64,000 bases of DNA from Streptomyces coffeae (lineage in GTDB: Bacteria > Actinomycetota > Actinomycetes > Streptomycetales > Streptomycetaceae): contig NZ_JAERRF010000032.1 in NCBI RefSeq assembly GCF_016741875.1, forward strand, positions 1-64,000, in the 5' to 3' direction. The first letter of the stretch is position 1. Each line of letters begins with the position of its first letter. A program made the position numbers and the translations under genes. The notes under the pieces are model-generated. The model saw only the letters and a program-made list of their open reading frames with translations. It made no database searches and was not told where the DNA came from. Below, one piece after another: positions 53,929 through 63,131 of this stretch.

Positions 53929-54947
53929 CCAGAACCACCCGCCTGGTGACCCTGCTGGTCGCCGTTCTGCTGCTGGGGAGCGTCGGTACCGTGGCGGTGC
54001 TGCACGCCGCCCACCGGTCGGCCATGCGTGACCAGCAGCAAGCGAACGGCCCGACCGTGCGGGCCGGTACCGTCTCGCTCCGCTCGACAGCCGGCCGCCC
54101 GCTCCTGGTGCGCAACCTGGCCTGGGGCCCGCACCGGGACGAGATCACCACCGTGCCCGCCGACCATCCGCAGGGGCCGCGCACCGCATCGGGCGTCAAG
54201 TGCCTGCGTTTCCACGCGGCAGCCGGTACCGGCATCTGCCTGCAGTCCGTACGCGGCGCACTGCAGGACACCTACCGAGCGGTGGTACTCGACGCGCACC
54301 TGCACGAACGGCACCACTTCCCGGCAGCAGGCATACCCACCCGGGCCCGGGTCTCGCCCTCCGGCCACCTGGTCGCCTGGACGGTCTTCGTCAGCGGGGA
54401 CTCCTACGCCGGCACGAACTTCTCCACCCGCACGGCCATCGTCGACACCCGCACATGGAAGATGGACAACAACCTGGAGACGTTCGACGTCATCAAGGAC
54501 GGCCGGCCCTACCACGCCGCGGACATCAACATCTGGGGTGTCACCTTCGCCGACGACACCCACTTCTACGCCACGCTTGCCACCAGCAGGCAGACCTACC
54601 TCGTCAGGGGCGACTTCGCCACACGCACCCTTACCACCGTGCACCGCAACGTCGAATGCCCCTCCCTCTCGCCCGACGGCACCCGGATCGCCTACAAGAA
54701 ACGCGTCAAGGGAGCCTCACCCGACGCCCCGTGGCGGCTGTACGTCCTCGACCTGCGCACGATGACGGAGTCCGCGACCGCCGAGCGGCGCAACATCGAC
54801 GACCAGGCACTGTGGGCCGACGGCTCCACCCTCCTCTATGCCCTCCCCGGCGACTACGGCTCAGACCTATGGACCGTCCCCGCCGACGGTACCGGCACGG
54901 CCCACCGACTCATGACCTCCGCCGTCGCCCCAGCCTATCCACGGTGA
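53925..54947 (+). CDS. TolB/PD40-like beta-propeller protein, membrane anchored
   Basis: 340 residues. One N-terminal helix (VTLLVAVLLLGSVGTVAVLH) acts as an anchor or uncleaved signal. RARVSPSGHLVAWTVF and VECPSLSPDGTRIAYKKRVK are PD40 (TolB) propeller blades. Lies on the outside of the membrane by this topology. Its coupling to the MFS gene suggests a joint export function. Confidence 0.8.
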   Translation: MTRTTRLVTLLVAVLLLGSVGTVAVLHAAHRSAMRDQQQANGPTVRAGTVSLRSTAGRPLLVRNLAWGPHRDEITTVPADHPQGPRTASGVKCLRFHAAAGTGICLQSVRGALQDTYRAVVLDAHLHERHHFPAAGIPTRARVSPSGHLVAWTVFVSGDSYAGTNFSTRTAIVDTRTWKMDNNLETFDVIKDGRPYHAADINIWGVTFADDTHFYATLATSRQTYLVRGDFATRTLTTVHRNVECPSLSPDGTRIAYKKRVKGASPDAPWRLYVLDLRTMTESATAERRNIDDQALWADGSTLLYALPGDYGSDLWTVPADGTGTAHRLMTSAVAPAYPR

Positions 54948-55186
54948 GGAGCCGGGAGAGCGCAGATACATCGGCAACACCACTGCCGTGACCGACGACA
55001 CCAAGCGCCGGCAGACAGCAGGCACCGCCCCCTCTTCCCTGCGGCCGATCGGTCCGGGGCCATACGCGCGGATCCGGATCACCAGTCCGCCGGCGGCGGG
55101 GCGGGCCCCGGGAAGCCGGAACGACCTGCGGTGGGCGCGGCCGAGGGGATGGTGTGGCCGGACTCCGCAGTGACGGCAAGGCCCGG
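54948..55186. other. Intergenic stretch
   Basis: Between convergent genes; no coding feature and no strong hairpin noted. Confidence 0.35.
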
Positions 55187-55654
55187 TCAGATGCCTACGG
55201 CAGCGGCCTCACCCCCCGTCAGGGCAACCAGCTCCTCGAAGGTGCTGCGGAACATGGCGTGCGGCAGCCCGGCGCCGGCCCACACCTGCGGATAGTCGGC
55301 CAGCGCGGTGTCCACCAGGGTCCGCAGCGGCGCGGGATGGCCGATGGGAGCCACCCCGCCCACCTCCTGCCCCGTGGCCTGGAGGACGAACTCCGGGGCG
55401 GCGCGCCGTACCTTGCGCACCCCGACGAGGCTCGCTGCCTTTTTCAGGTCCACACGGTGGCCGCCGCTGGCCACGATGAGCAGCGGCGTGCCGTCGGCCT
55501 CGAAGATGAGGCTGTTGGCGATGGCGCCGACCGGGCAGGACAGCTGCTCGGCGGCGGCAGCCGCGGTGGGCGCCGGGCTGGGCAGCTCGGTAATGCCACC
55601 GGGGTGGCCGTGCAGGGTCAGGGCCGTGCGGACAAGGTCCAGGACTGTCGTCAC
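55187..55654 (-). CDS. YbaK/EbsC-type aminoacyl-tRNA deacylase
   Basis: 155 residues from GTG with GGAGC upstream. ELSCPVGAIANSLIFEADGT, RVDLKKAASLVGVRKVRRAA and TGQEVGGVAPIGHPAPLRTL are the catalytic face of the YbaK fold (Lys of VDLKK, GG-APIG). Hydrolyses mischarged tRNAs such as Cys-tRNA(Pro) or Ala-tRNA(Pro). The frame is open further upstream but has no similarity there. Confidence 0.9.
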   Translation of the reverse strand: MTTVLDLVRTALTLHGHPGGITELPSPAPTAAAAAEQLSCPVGAIANSLIFEADGTPLLIVASGGHRVDLKKAASLVGVRKVRRAAPEFVLQATGQEVGGVAPIGHPAPLRTLVDTALADYPQVWAGAGLPHAMFRSTFEELVALTGGEAAAVGI

Positions 55655-55878
55655 AGGTGCTCCAGTCGTAGGGATGGTTTGCTTCCCGGCAACGGGGCCA
55701 CAAAGGTCAGCGGCGGTCGGGCACTCGAGCGGGCTAGCACACGACGAGGGTTGCACGAGTCTCGCCGTGAAGGCTCTCGTAGGAGTGAGGGCAGTCCGCA
55801 GTGAACGAGACAAGTCACCGGCGCGGAGATGCACCCGTCGGGCAGACTTCACTCCAGGACACGCTCGGAGGTAGCGCA

Positions 55879-56310
55879 ATGGATTCGACCTCGGCCGCCG
55901 TGACCGGCGCTGCCGCTTTCACCTGGTTCGGCATGGTGGTCGCCATCTCCTTTATGGAGGCGCCACTGAAGTTCCGCGCGCCTGGTATCACCGTCCCTCT
56001 CGGCCTGGGCATCGGTCGGCTGGTCTTCCGCGCGCTGAATGTGGCCGAGACCGCCCTGGCCCTCACCGTCGTGGTCGCGGTGGCGGCAGGCTCGCCTCCG
56101 GTGCGGTTGGCGGTGCTCACTGGCGTGGTCGTGGTGCTGCTGGCCGCACAGCTGACCGCGATCCGGCCCGTCCTCAACCGACGCAGCGACCGGGTCCTCG
56201 CGGGCGAGAACCCTCCCCGCTCGCGTGCCCACCATCTCTATGTCGTGGTGGAGTCGCTGAAGGTCATAGCCCTGGTGGCTCTGGGCGTATCCGCGCTGGC
56301 CGCCGCCTGA
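55879..56310 (+). CDS. Small four-helix membrane protein
   Basis: 143 residues, ATG with CGGAGGTAG seven bases before. Helices at about 9-28, 45-66, 72-96 and 122-142; VAISFMEAPLKFRAPGITVP after the first helix is a typical motif of DUF4149/TMEM205-like membrane proteins of Streptomyces. Function unknown. Divergent from the YbaK gene by 225 bases. Confidence 0.7.
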   Translation: MDSTSAAVTGAAAFTWFGMVVAISFMEAPLKFRAPGITVPLGLGIGRLVFRALNVAETALALTVVVAVAAGSPPVRLAVLTGVVVVLLAAQLTAIRPVLNRRSDRVLAGENPPRSRAHHLYVVVESLKVIALVALGVSALAAA

Positions 56311-56765
56311 GGGACGGCGACCCTGCCGAGGCCCGTGCGCGTGCTTCCTGCGCCAGGTCTTCAACATCATCTCCCCGCTGCTGCGACCGGTCAGCCGCAC
56401 GGCGCTGATCCTGATCACCTGCTCCGATGACTTCCACAGACGGTTGTCGGTGAAGTACCCACAGTTGTGGTGGGAGGTGCCACACGCCTGCCGCGGCACC
56501 GGCGTGTCGTCGAGGGGCGGAAGCCTCAACCGGGATCACCTGCTGCGGGGAGCTAGACCCGCGGCCGCTGACCGGCGTACCCAAGGGCGACACCGAGCGC
56601 ATCACCCCGCTCGCCGACAGCCGCGTACCCCAGCCGCCCCTCACCCGGACGGCTGTTATTGCACCGCACACGTTCCGCTTGTCCCGATCTCATGCCGTGC
56701 GCACGCTGATATCGGAGAATATTTGACAAACTGGGAAGAACAGGTGTGAGACAGATCGAACGGCG
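56311..56765. other. Intergenic stretch ahead of the PP2C regulator
   Basis: No frame recognised. Upstream of 56766 there is no clear ribosome binding site (ACAGATCGAACGGCG), and a local AT-rich patch ATATCGGAGAATATTTGACA at 56710-56729 could hold a promoter. Confidence 0.4.
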
Positions 56766-59171
56766 ATGAAGAGCGACAAGGTGGTCATGGAGCCGGCACC
56801 GGGTGAGCCCGGGTGCCCACACGGTGCTGCCACGGCCGTCGTCAGCCCCGAGGGCATCGTGACGGGCTGGAGCGAAGAGGCCAGACGGCTGCTGGGCCAC
56901 CAGGCGCGGGAGGTGGTGGGACGGGCCGCGGTGGAGCTGGTGGCCGCCACCGGAGCGTCCGACGCGGCCGGGTTCACCCCGGCCGGCTCGAGCGAATGGA
57001 GTGGCACGGCCGCGCTACGGCACCGGGACGGCCACCGCGTGGACGTCACGTTGCGGGCATATCCGTCGCTGGCCGGTGACGGCACGCTTCAGGGATACGT
57101 GCTGACCGCCGTGCCGTACGCCCCCGGGTCGCAGGACGAGCACCGGATGATGGACTGGGCGTTCACCCAGGCGTCCATCGGCATGTCCGCGTTCGACACG
57201 GCGTCGGGCAGGTGGCGACTGAACACCGCCGCCGCGGGGGCCGCCCCCGCGGCGGGCGGCGAAGGCGACGACGAGCAATTCCTGCGCCACATCCACCAAG
57301 TGGCCGAGCAGGGGAAACCGGCCCGGTTCGAGACCCGCACCCCCGCGCGGTCCTTCTCGCGTGAGCAGGCCCGGATCGTCGAGCTGTGGCCCGTCCGGGA
57401 TCCCGCCTCCGGCCAGGTGTGCGGTGTCGGCACCGCAACGTTCGACAGCAGCCAACAGCACCGGGCCAGGCAGCGGCTGGCCCTGCTGAACGAGGCGGGC
57501 ACCCGCATCGGCACCGCCTTGAAGGTGGTCCGCACCGCCCAGGAACTGGCCGACGCGGCCGTGCCCCGGCTCGCCGACTTCGCCAGCGTGGACCTGCTGG
57601 ACTCCGTGCTCCAGGGGGAGGAGCCGGTGCCCGGGCCGGTCGGCGCCGACGTGAAGCTGCGCCGGGTCGCGCACCGGTCCCCCACCAGCGGCACACCCGA
57701 GGCGGCGGTGGCCCTCGGCGAGCTCGACACCTACCCCGCCTTCACGCCGCCCGCCCGCTGCCTGGTCACCGGGCGGCCGGTGCTCACCGACACGGACGAC
57801 CCCGACTTCCTGCGCTGGATGGCCGTCCACGAGGCGCGGAGCGTCAGAGTGCGGGAGTACGGATACCACTCGATCATGGCAGCCCCGCTGCGAGCCCGCG
57901 GAATCACGCTCGGGGTGGCCATCTTCGCCAGGGGCCAGGACTCCGAACCGTTCGAGCAGGACGACCTGATCCTGGCCGAGGAGTTCGCCGACCGGGCCGC
58001 CATCGGCGTGGACAACGCTCGCCGCTATATCCGGGAGCGCTCCGCCGCACTGACCATGCAGCGCAGCCTGCTCCCCCGGCGGCTCCCGGCCCAGGCGGCC
58101 GTCCAGGCGGCCTTCCGCTACCTGCCGGCCGGATCGCGGGCCGGCGCCGGCGGCGACTGGTTCGACGTGGTGCCGTTGTCCGGCACCCGGGTCGCCCTGG
58201 TCGTCGGCGACGTGGTCGGCCACGGCATCCACGCCTCGGCCACCATGGGTCGGCTGCGTACGGCGGTGCGCACCCTCGCCGACGTCGACCTGCCCCCGGA
58301 CGAACTGCTCACCCACCTCGACGACCTGGTCCGCCACCTGGACTCGGACGACGGCACCGGCGACCGGGGCACGGTCTCCGGCATGGACGCCGAAGAGGTC
58401 GGCGCCACCTGCCTGTACGCCGTCTACGACCCGGTCACGCGTGTCTGCACCATCGCGAGCGCCGGCCACCCGCCACCCGTCGCGCTGCTGCCCGACGGCA
58501 CGGTCAGCGTGGTCCAGCTGTCCCCCGGACCGCTGCTGGGCATCGGGGGCCTGCCGTTCGAGGCCGCCGAAGTGGAGCTGCCCGAAGGCAGCCTGCTGGC
58601 CTTCTACACCGACGGCCTGATCGAGGGTCGCGACCACGACGTCGGCGCCGGCCTGGACCGGCTGTGCCGGGCGCTGGCCGACTGGTCCGCGCCCTCTCTG
58701 GAGGTCAGCTGCGACGCCATGCTCAAGGCCCTGCTCCCGCCGACCCCCGCCGATGACGTGGCCCTGCTGCTGGCCCGCACCCGCGCCCTGCACGCCGACC
58801 AGGTGGCCACCTGGGCGGTGCCGGCCAACCCGTCGATCGTCGCCGATGCCCGCGCCCAGGTCAGCCGCCAGCTCGCCGCCTGGAGGCTGGAGGAAGCCAC
58901 GTCCGTCACCGAGCTGGTGGTGAGCGAGCTGGTGACCAATGCCATCCGGTACGGCGCGGTGCCCATCGGGCTGCGGCTGATCCGCGACCGCACCCTGATC
59001 TGCGAAGTCTCCGACGCCAGCAGCACGGCCCCGCACCTGCGCCGGGCCCGCGTGTACGACGAGGGCGGGCGCGGGCTGGACATGGTCGCCCAGCTCACCC
59101 AGAGCTGGGGCAGCCGGCAGACCCCGACCGGCAAGACGATCTGGGCCGAGCAGGCCCTCCCGGTTGACTGA
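56766..59171 (+). CDS. PAS-GAF-PP2C (SpoIIE) phosphatase with HATPase C-terminus
   Basis: 801 residues. Residues about 20-115 are a PAS domain (VVSPEGIVTGWSEEARRLLG), a second PAS-like region follows, residues about 240-420 are a GAF domain (IMAAPLRARGITLGVAIFAR), then the SpoIIE/PP2C catalytic domain with AGGDWFDVV, LVVGDVVGHG and SAGHPPPV, and last an RsbW-like HATPase (SELVVSELVTNAIRYG, GRGLDMVAQL). Such proteins dephosphorylate anti-anti-sigma factors and may phosphorylate others; no partner gene is next to it. Catalytic Asp and Gly residues are present. Confidence 0.92.
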   Translation: MKSDKVVMEPAPGEPGCPHGAATAVVSPEGIVTGWSEEARRLLGHQAREVVGRAAVELVAATGASDAAGFTPAGSSEWSGTAALRHRDGHRVDVTLRAYPSLAGDGTLQGYVLTAVPYAPGSQDEHRMMDWAFTQASIGMSAFDTASGRWRLNTAAAGAAPAAGGEGDDEQFLRHIHQVAEQGKPARFETRTPARSFSREQARIVELWPVRDPASGQVCGVGTATFDSSQQHRARQRLALLNEAGTRIGTALKVVRTAQELADAAVPRLADFASVDLLDSVLQGEEPVPGPVGADVKLRRVAHRSPTSGTPEAAVALGELDTYPAFTPPARCLVTGRPVLTDTDDPDFLRWMAVHEARSVRVREYGYHSIMAAPLRARGITLGVAIFARGQDSEPFEQDDLILAEEFADRAAIGVDNARRYIRERSAALTMQRSLLPRRLPAQAAVQAAFRYLPAGSRAGAGGDWFDVVPLSGTRVALVVGDVVGHGIHASATMGRLRTAVRTLADVDLPPDELLTHLDDLVRHLDSDDGTGDRGTVSGMDAEEVGATCLYAVYDPVTRVCTIASAGHPPPVALLPDGTVSVVQLSPGPLLGIGGLPFEAAEVELPEGSLLAFYTDGLIEGRDHDVGAGLDRLCRALADWSAPSLEVSCDAMLKALLPPTPADDVALLLARTRALHADQVATWAVPANPSIVADARAQVSRQLAAWRLEEATSVTELVVSELVTNAIRYGAVPIGLRLIRDRTLICEVSDASSTAPHLRRARVYDEGGRGLDMVAQLTQSWGSRQTPTGKTIWAEQALPVD

Positions 59172-59173
59172 CG

Positions 59174-60106
59174 ATGGCAGGCACCACGGGCGGCACACAG
59201 ACCGGACCGGACCCGGCCCGAGCCCACGCCCTGGGACTGGTCTACCCACCGGCGGAACCGGACGGCACCTACACCGAACAGCAGCACGACTTCATCGGCG
59301 GCGTCGCCGAGGCGGCGGCCCGCTACGACTACGACATGCTGCTCTCCCCCAGCGTCACCGCGAGCGAGCCGTCGTTCCGGCGGATGGTCAGCCCCGGGCG
59401 GGTGGACGGCCTGATCGTCATGGAGATCCGGCTGCACGACGACCGCGTCGAACACCTCGCCAAGGCGGGTATCCCCTACGTCATCATCGGCCGCAACAGC
59501 ACGGCGGACGCGACCGGCTGGGTCGATCTGGACTTCGTGGGCATGACCGCCGACTGCGTGCAGCACCTGGCCGACCTGGGCCACCGCAGGATCGCTTTCG
59601 TCAACCGCTCGGAGCGGCTCTTCGACAGCGGATACGGCCCGGCGCGTCTGAGCCTTGAGGGCTACACCAAGGCGATGGCGGCGCTCGGCCTGAGGGAGCA
59701 CGCGTACCTGTGCGGCGACGACGACGCCTCCGGAGAGGCGGTCCTGGAGAAGATCCTGCTGGACGACCCGGCGACCACCTCGCTGGTCACCATGAACGAG
59801 GCCGCGCTGCGCGGGGTGTACCTCGGGCTGAAGCGGCACGGCCGGGTCGTGCCGCGGGACTTCTCGGTCGTCGGCGTGACGGCCGGCCGCTGGGTGGAGC
59901 AGACAAGCCTTCGGCTGTCCGCTATCGAGACACCCGTCGCGGAGATGAGCCGGGTCGCCGTGGACCTGCTGCGGGCACGGCTCATCTCGCCCGGCGCGCC
60001 GCCCCGGCACGTGCTGCTGAAACCCCTGGTCGCCCAGCGCGACAGCACCGGTCCGTGCCGTCGGGTGCCCGGCGAGGAACCCGACCTGGAGGAGCTGGAG
60101 TTCTGA
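59174..60106 (+). CDS. LacI/GalR-type ligand-binding protein lacking the DNA-binding domain
   Basis: 310 residues. Starts MAGTTGGTQTGPDPARAHAL and goes at once into the periplasmic-binding-like core: LGLVYPPAEPD, VDGLIVMEIRLHDD, AGIPYVIIGRN, VQHLADLGHRRIAFVNRSER, DFSVVGVTAGRW. The usual N-terminal 60-residue HTH and hinge are missing, with the PP2C stop only two bases upstream. It may be a cytosolic sugar sensor, or a decapitated regulator of the ABC/GH31 operon that follows it. Confidence 0.82.
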   Translation: MAGTTGGTQTGPDPARAHALGLVYPPAEPDGTYTEQQHDFIGGVAEAAARYDYDMLLSPSVTASEPSFRRMVSPGRVDGLIVMEIRLHDDRVEHLAKAGIPYVIIGRNSTADATGWVDLDFVGMTADCVQHLADLGHRRIAFVNRSERLFDSGYGPARLSLEGYTKAMAALGLREHAYLCGDDDASGEAVLEKILLDDPATTSLVTMNEAALRGVYLGLKRHGRVVPRDFSVVGVTAGRWVEQTSLRLSAIETPVAEMSRVAVDLLRARLISPGAPPRHVLLKPLVAQRDSTGPCRRVPGEEPDLEELEF

Positions 60107-60147
60107 TCCCACACCCCTGCCGCCCCCGCCGAAACCTGGAGCGAGGC

Positions 60148-61398
60148 ATGACACACACCACCGACCGCCGCAGCATCCTGCGCACCGCCGGCGCGGGCGC
60201 GGCGGCCCTGGGCCTGAGCGGGGTACTGGCCTCGTGCGACACGGGCGGCACGGGGAAGGCGCGCAAGCCGCGCACCGTCACGCTGACCTTATGGGACTAC
60301 TTCACCCCAGCGAACTTCCAGCCGGGACTGAACGCCTTGATCGCCGGGATCGAGGCCCATGTCGCGGGGGTACGGATCCGACGGCGCGCCATCCCCTTCG
60401 CTGATCTCGTCAACGCCCTCACCCTGGCCGCGATCTCCGGCGACCTGCCCGACCTCGCCATCGTCGACAACGTCTCCATGAGCTCCCTGGGAGGAAACGG
60501 GCTGCTGGCCGACCTCACCAGCCGGGTCAAGAGCTGGGGCCAGGCACGCGCGTACTACCCCGGGCCCTGGGCAAGCTGCCAGATCGGCGGGAAGACCCTT
60601 GGCATCCCCAACAACAGCAACTGCCTCGCGCTCTACTACAACACCTCGATGCTGCACGACGCCGGGGTGACCCCTCCGACCAACTGGGACCAACTGGCCG
60701 ACAGCGCCCGCCGGCTGACGACCCGCAACCGGTTCGGCCTGGCGATGAGCGCGATCCGGACCGAGGAGGGCGTCTTCCAGTTCCTGCCGTTCCTGTGGCA
60801 GAGCGGCGGCGACCTGGACACCTTCGCCACCTCCGGCCCCACTCCGCTGGCCTTCCTGAAGAACCTGATCGACAAGGGCTCGCTGTCGCGCGCGTGCGTG
60901 GGCTGGACCCAGGAGGACGTCAACGCCCGCTTCCTGAGCAGGCGGGCCGCCATGCAGATCAACGGGCCGTGGCAGATCCCCGTCCTCCGCAAGGCCCCCT
61001 TCGAGTGGAACGTCGTCGCCCTTCCCCGCGACAAGACGTCCGCCACGTGCCTGGGCGGCGAGAACTGGGTGGTGCTGGCGACCAGCGATCACCTGGACAA
61101 GGCGTGGCAGGTGCTGGAATACACCCAGCGGCCCTCGGTCCTGGTGCCGTACCTGGAGTCCCTCGGCGAACTGCCCGCCCGAAAGGACCTGGCCCACACC
61201 GGCACCTGGACGTCCGATCCCGTCCTGAATCTGTTCCTCAAACAACTCGCCATCGCCCGCCCGCGCCTGTACGGGCCGCACTACGCCGACATCTCCGAGG
61301 CCGTCGCCAAGGCCGAGCAGGCGGTTCTCACCGGCTCCGCCTCCCCGTCCGCCGCCGCGTCGGCCGCCGCGGTGAAGATCGACAAGGCGCTCGGATGA
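60148..61398 (+). CDS. Sugar ABC transporter solute-binding lipoprotein
   Basis: 416 residues from ATG with GGAGCGAGG upstream. RRSILRTAGAGAAALGLSGV then LASC is a twin-arginine-like lipoprotein signal with lipobox. LTLWDYFTPANF, YNTSMLHDAGVTPPTNWDQL and QINGPWQIPVL are typical of family-1 sugar-binding proteins. It delivers an oligosaccharide to the two permeases. Confidence 0.92.
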   Translation: MTHTTDRRSILRTAGAGAAALGLSGVLASCDTGGTGKARKPRTVTLTLWDYFTPANFQPGLNALIAGIEAHVAGVRIRRRAIPFADLVNALTLAAISGDLPDLAIVDNVSMSSLGGNGLLADLTSRVKSWGQARAYYPGPWASCQIGGKTLGIPNNSNCLALYYNTSMLHDAGVTPPTNWDQLADSARRLTTRNRFGLAMSAIRTEEGVFQFLPFLWQSGGDLDTFATSGPTPLAFLKNLIDKGSLSRACVGWTQEDVNARFLSRRAAMQINGPWQIPVLRKAPFEWNVVALPRDKTSATCLGGENWVVLATSDHLDKAWQVLEYTQRPSVLVPYLESLGELPARKDLAHTGTWTSDPVLNLFLKQLAIARPRLYGPHYADISEAVAKAEQAVLTGSASPSAAASAAAVKIDKALG

Positions 61399-62306
61399 GC
61401 CGTCGACGTACTGCCCCGCTCGCCGTCCGCCGCCGCCGGACCGGCTACCTGTTCTCCCTGCCCGGACTGGCCTTCCTCGCGCTCCTGCTGGCCTACCCCC
61501 TGCTGTACAACGTGTGGACGTCCGTCCACGACGTCGGCCTGCGCAGCCAACTCGGCGGCCCCGCGCCCTTCAACGGGCTCGCCAACTACCGGTCCGTGCT
61601 CACCGACCCCGCCTTCTGGCGCGCGGTCCGGCTGTCGGCGCTCTTCACCGTGGGCTCGCTGGTCTTCCAGTTCTCCATCGGCTTCGCCCTGGCACTGCTG
61701 TTCGTCCGGCCCTTCCCGTTCAACGGCCTGCTCCGGTCGCTGCTGCTGATGGCCTGGCTGCTGCCCCCGATCGTCAGCGGCGCCCTCTTCCGCTGGATGC
61801 TCGAGGGCGACTCCGGCGCATACAACGCCCTGCTCCGCTCCACCGGCCTGGGTGCGCTGGCCCACGACTGGCTCACCGACCCGTCCACCGCACTGGGCTG
61901 CGTCATCATCGCCAACATCTGGGTCGGCGTTCCCTTCAACATGCTGTTGCTCCTGGTCGGGCTGCACGGCATCGACCCGGAGCTGTACGAGGCCGCCGCC
62001 ATCGACGGCGCGGGCGCCTGGCAGCGCTTCCGCCGGATCACGCTGCCGCTGATGCGGCCGGTGTCGACGGCGGTGCTACTGCTCGGCCTGATCTACACCT
62101 TCAAGGTCTTCGACCTCATCTTCGTGATGACCGGTGGAGGGCCCGTAGACGCCACGACCGTCCTGTCCCTCTACGTCTACGAGGTCTTTTTCAGATTCTT
62201 CCGGTTCGGCCAGGGCGCCGCCACGGCTCTGCTGCTGCTCGTCGTGCCGCTGCTCACCGCCGCACTGTACGTACGCAGGCTGCGGCACGAAGGGGTGACG
62301 GCATGA
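61395..62306 (+). CDS. Sugar ABC transporter permease (MalF type)
   Basis: 303 residues, six helices. YEAAAIDGAGAWQRFRRITL P is the EAA loop that contacts the ATPase. Overlaps the binding protein by ATGA. No ATPase gene follows, so the shared MsiK-type ATPase is expected. Confidence 0.93.
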   Translation: MSRRRTAPLAVRRRRTGYLFSLPGLAFLALLLAYPLLYNVWTSVHDVGLRSQLGGPAPFNGLANYRSVLTDPAFWRAVRLSALFTVGSLVFQFSIGFALALLFVRPFPFNGLLRSLLLMAWLLPPIVSGALFRWMLEGDSGAYNALLRSTGLGALAHDWLTDPSTALGCVIIANIWVGVPFNMLLLLVGLHGIDPELYEAAAIDGAGAWQRFRRITLPLMRPVSTAVLLLGLIYTFKVFDLIFVMTGGGPVDATTVLSLYVYEVFFRFFRFGQGAATALLLLVVPLLTAALYVRRLRHEGVTA

Positions 62307-63130
62307 CCACCGTCCGGCGCCCCTGGCTGCGCACCGCGACCGCCGCGGTGGTCACCGCCGCGTTCCTGGTGCCCGTGCTATGGATGGTCTCCACCAGCTT
62401 CAAGAAGCCGGACCGGATCCTGGCCGCGTCCCCGCAATGGATCCCCGCACCGTTCACCGCCGAGAACTACTCGGCGGCCCTGGCCAACCCGGCGCTCCCC
62501 CGGGCCCTGCTCAACAGCCTGGTGATCTCCGGTGGCGTGGTCACCCTCACCCTCCTGCTGGCCGTCCCGCTCAGCTACGCCCTGGCCCGCATCCCGATGC
62601 GCGGCTCCGGCGCCATGATGCTGGCCCTGCTCATCACCCAGCTGCTGCCCGCCATCGTGCTGGCGGCGCCACTGTTCCTCCTGGAGCGCAAGACCGGGCT
62701 CCAGAACACGTACACCGGGCTCATCGCCGCGGACACCACTCTCACCCTGCCGTTCGCGGTGGTCGTCCTGCGCCCGCTGGTGCAGGGCATCCCCGTCGAG
62801 CTGGAGGAGGCTGCTCTGGTCGACGGCTGCGGGCCGCCCGGCGTGCTGGGGCACGTGGTACTGCCGCTGATGGCGCCCGGTCTGATTGCGGTTGCCGGGC
62901 TGTCCTTCCTGCTCGCCTGGGGCGAGTTCGTCTTCGGCCTCACGCTCGGCCAGACACCCGAGGTGCAGCCGGTCACCGTGGTCGTCAACAGCTTCGCGGG
63001 CCCGGTCCACATCGCCTGGGGGCCGCTCATGGCCACCGCCACCCTCGTCAGTGTGCCCGTGGTCTGCCTCTTCGCGATCCTCCACCGCTTCATCGTCGGC
63101 GGGCTCACCGCGGGAAGCGTCAAGGGGTGA
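62303..63130 (+). CDS. Sugar ABC transporter permease (MalG type)
   Basis: 275 residues, six helices, with VELEEAALVDGCGPPGVLGH as EAA loop. Overlaps the previous gene (ATGA). The two permeases form the membrane channel. Confidence 0.93.
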   Translation: MTTVRRPWLRTATAAVVTAAFLVPVLWMVSTSFKKPDRILAASPQWIPAPFTAENYSAALANPALPRALLNSLVISGGVVTLTLLLAVPLSYALARIPMRGSGAMMLALLITQLLPAIVLAAPLFLLERKTGLQNTYTGLIAADTTLTLPFAVVVLRPLVQGIPVELEEAALVDGCGPPGVLGHVVLPLMAPGLIAVAGLSFLLAWGEFVFGLTLGQTPEVQPVTVVVNSFAGPVHIAWGPLMATATLVSVPVVCLFAILHRFIVGGLTAGSVKG

Positions 63131-63131
63131 C

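Noticed and set aside
57015..59249. A 744-codon minus-strand frame opposite the PP2C regulator
   Set aside because: Low-complexity mirror frame; the plus-strand protein has four recognisable domains.
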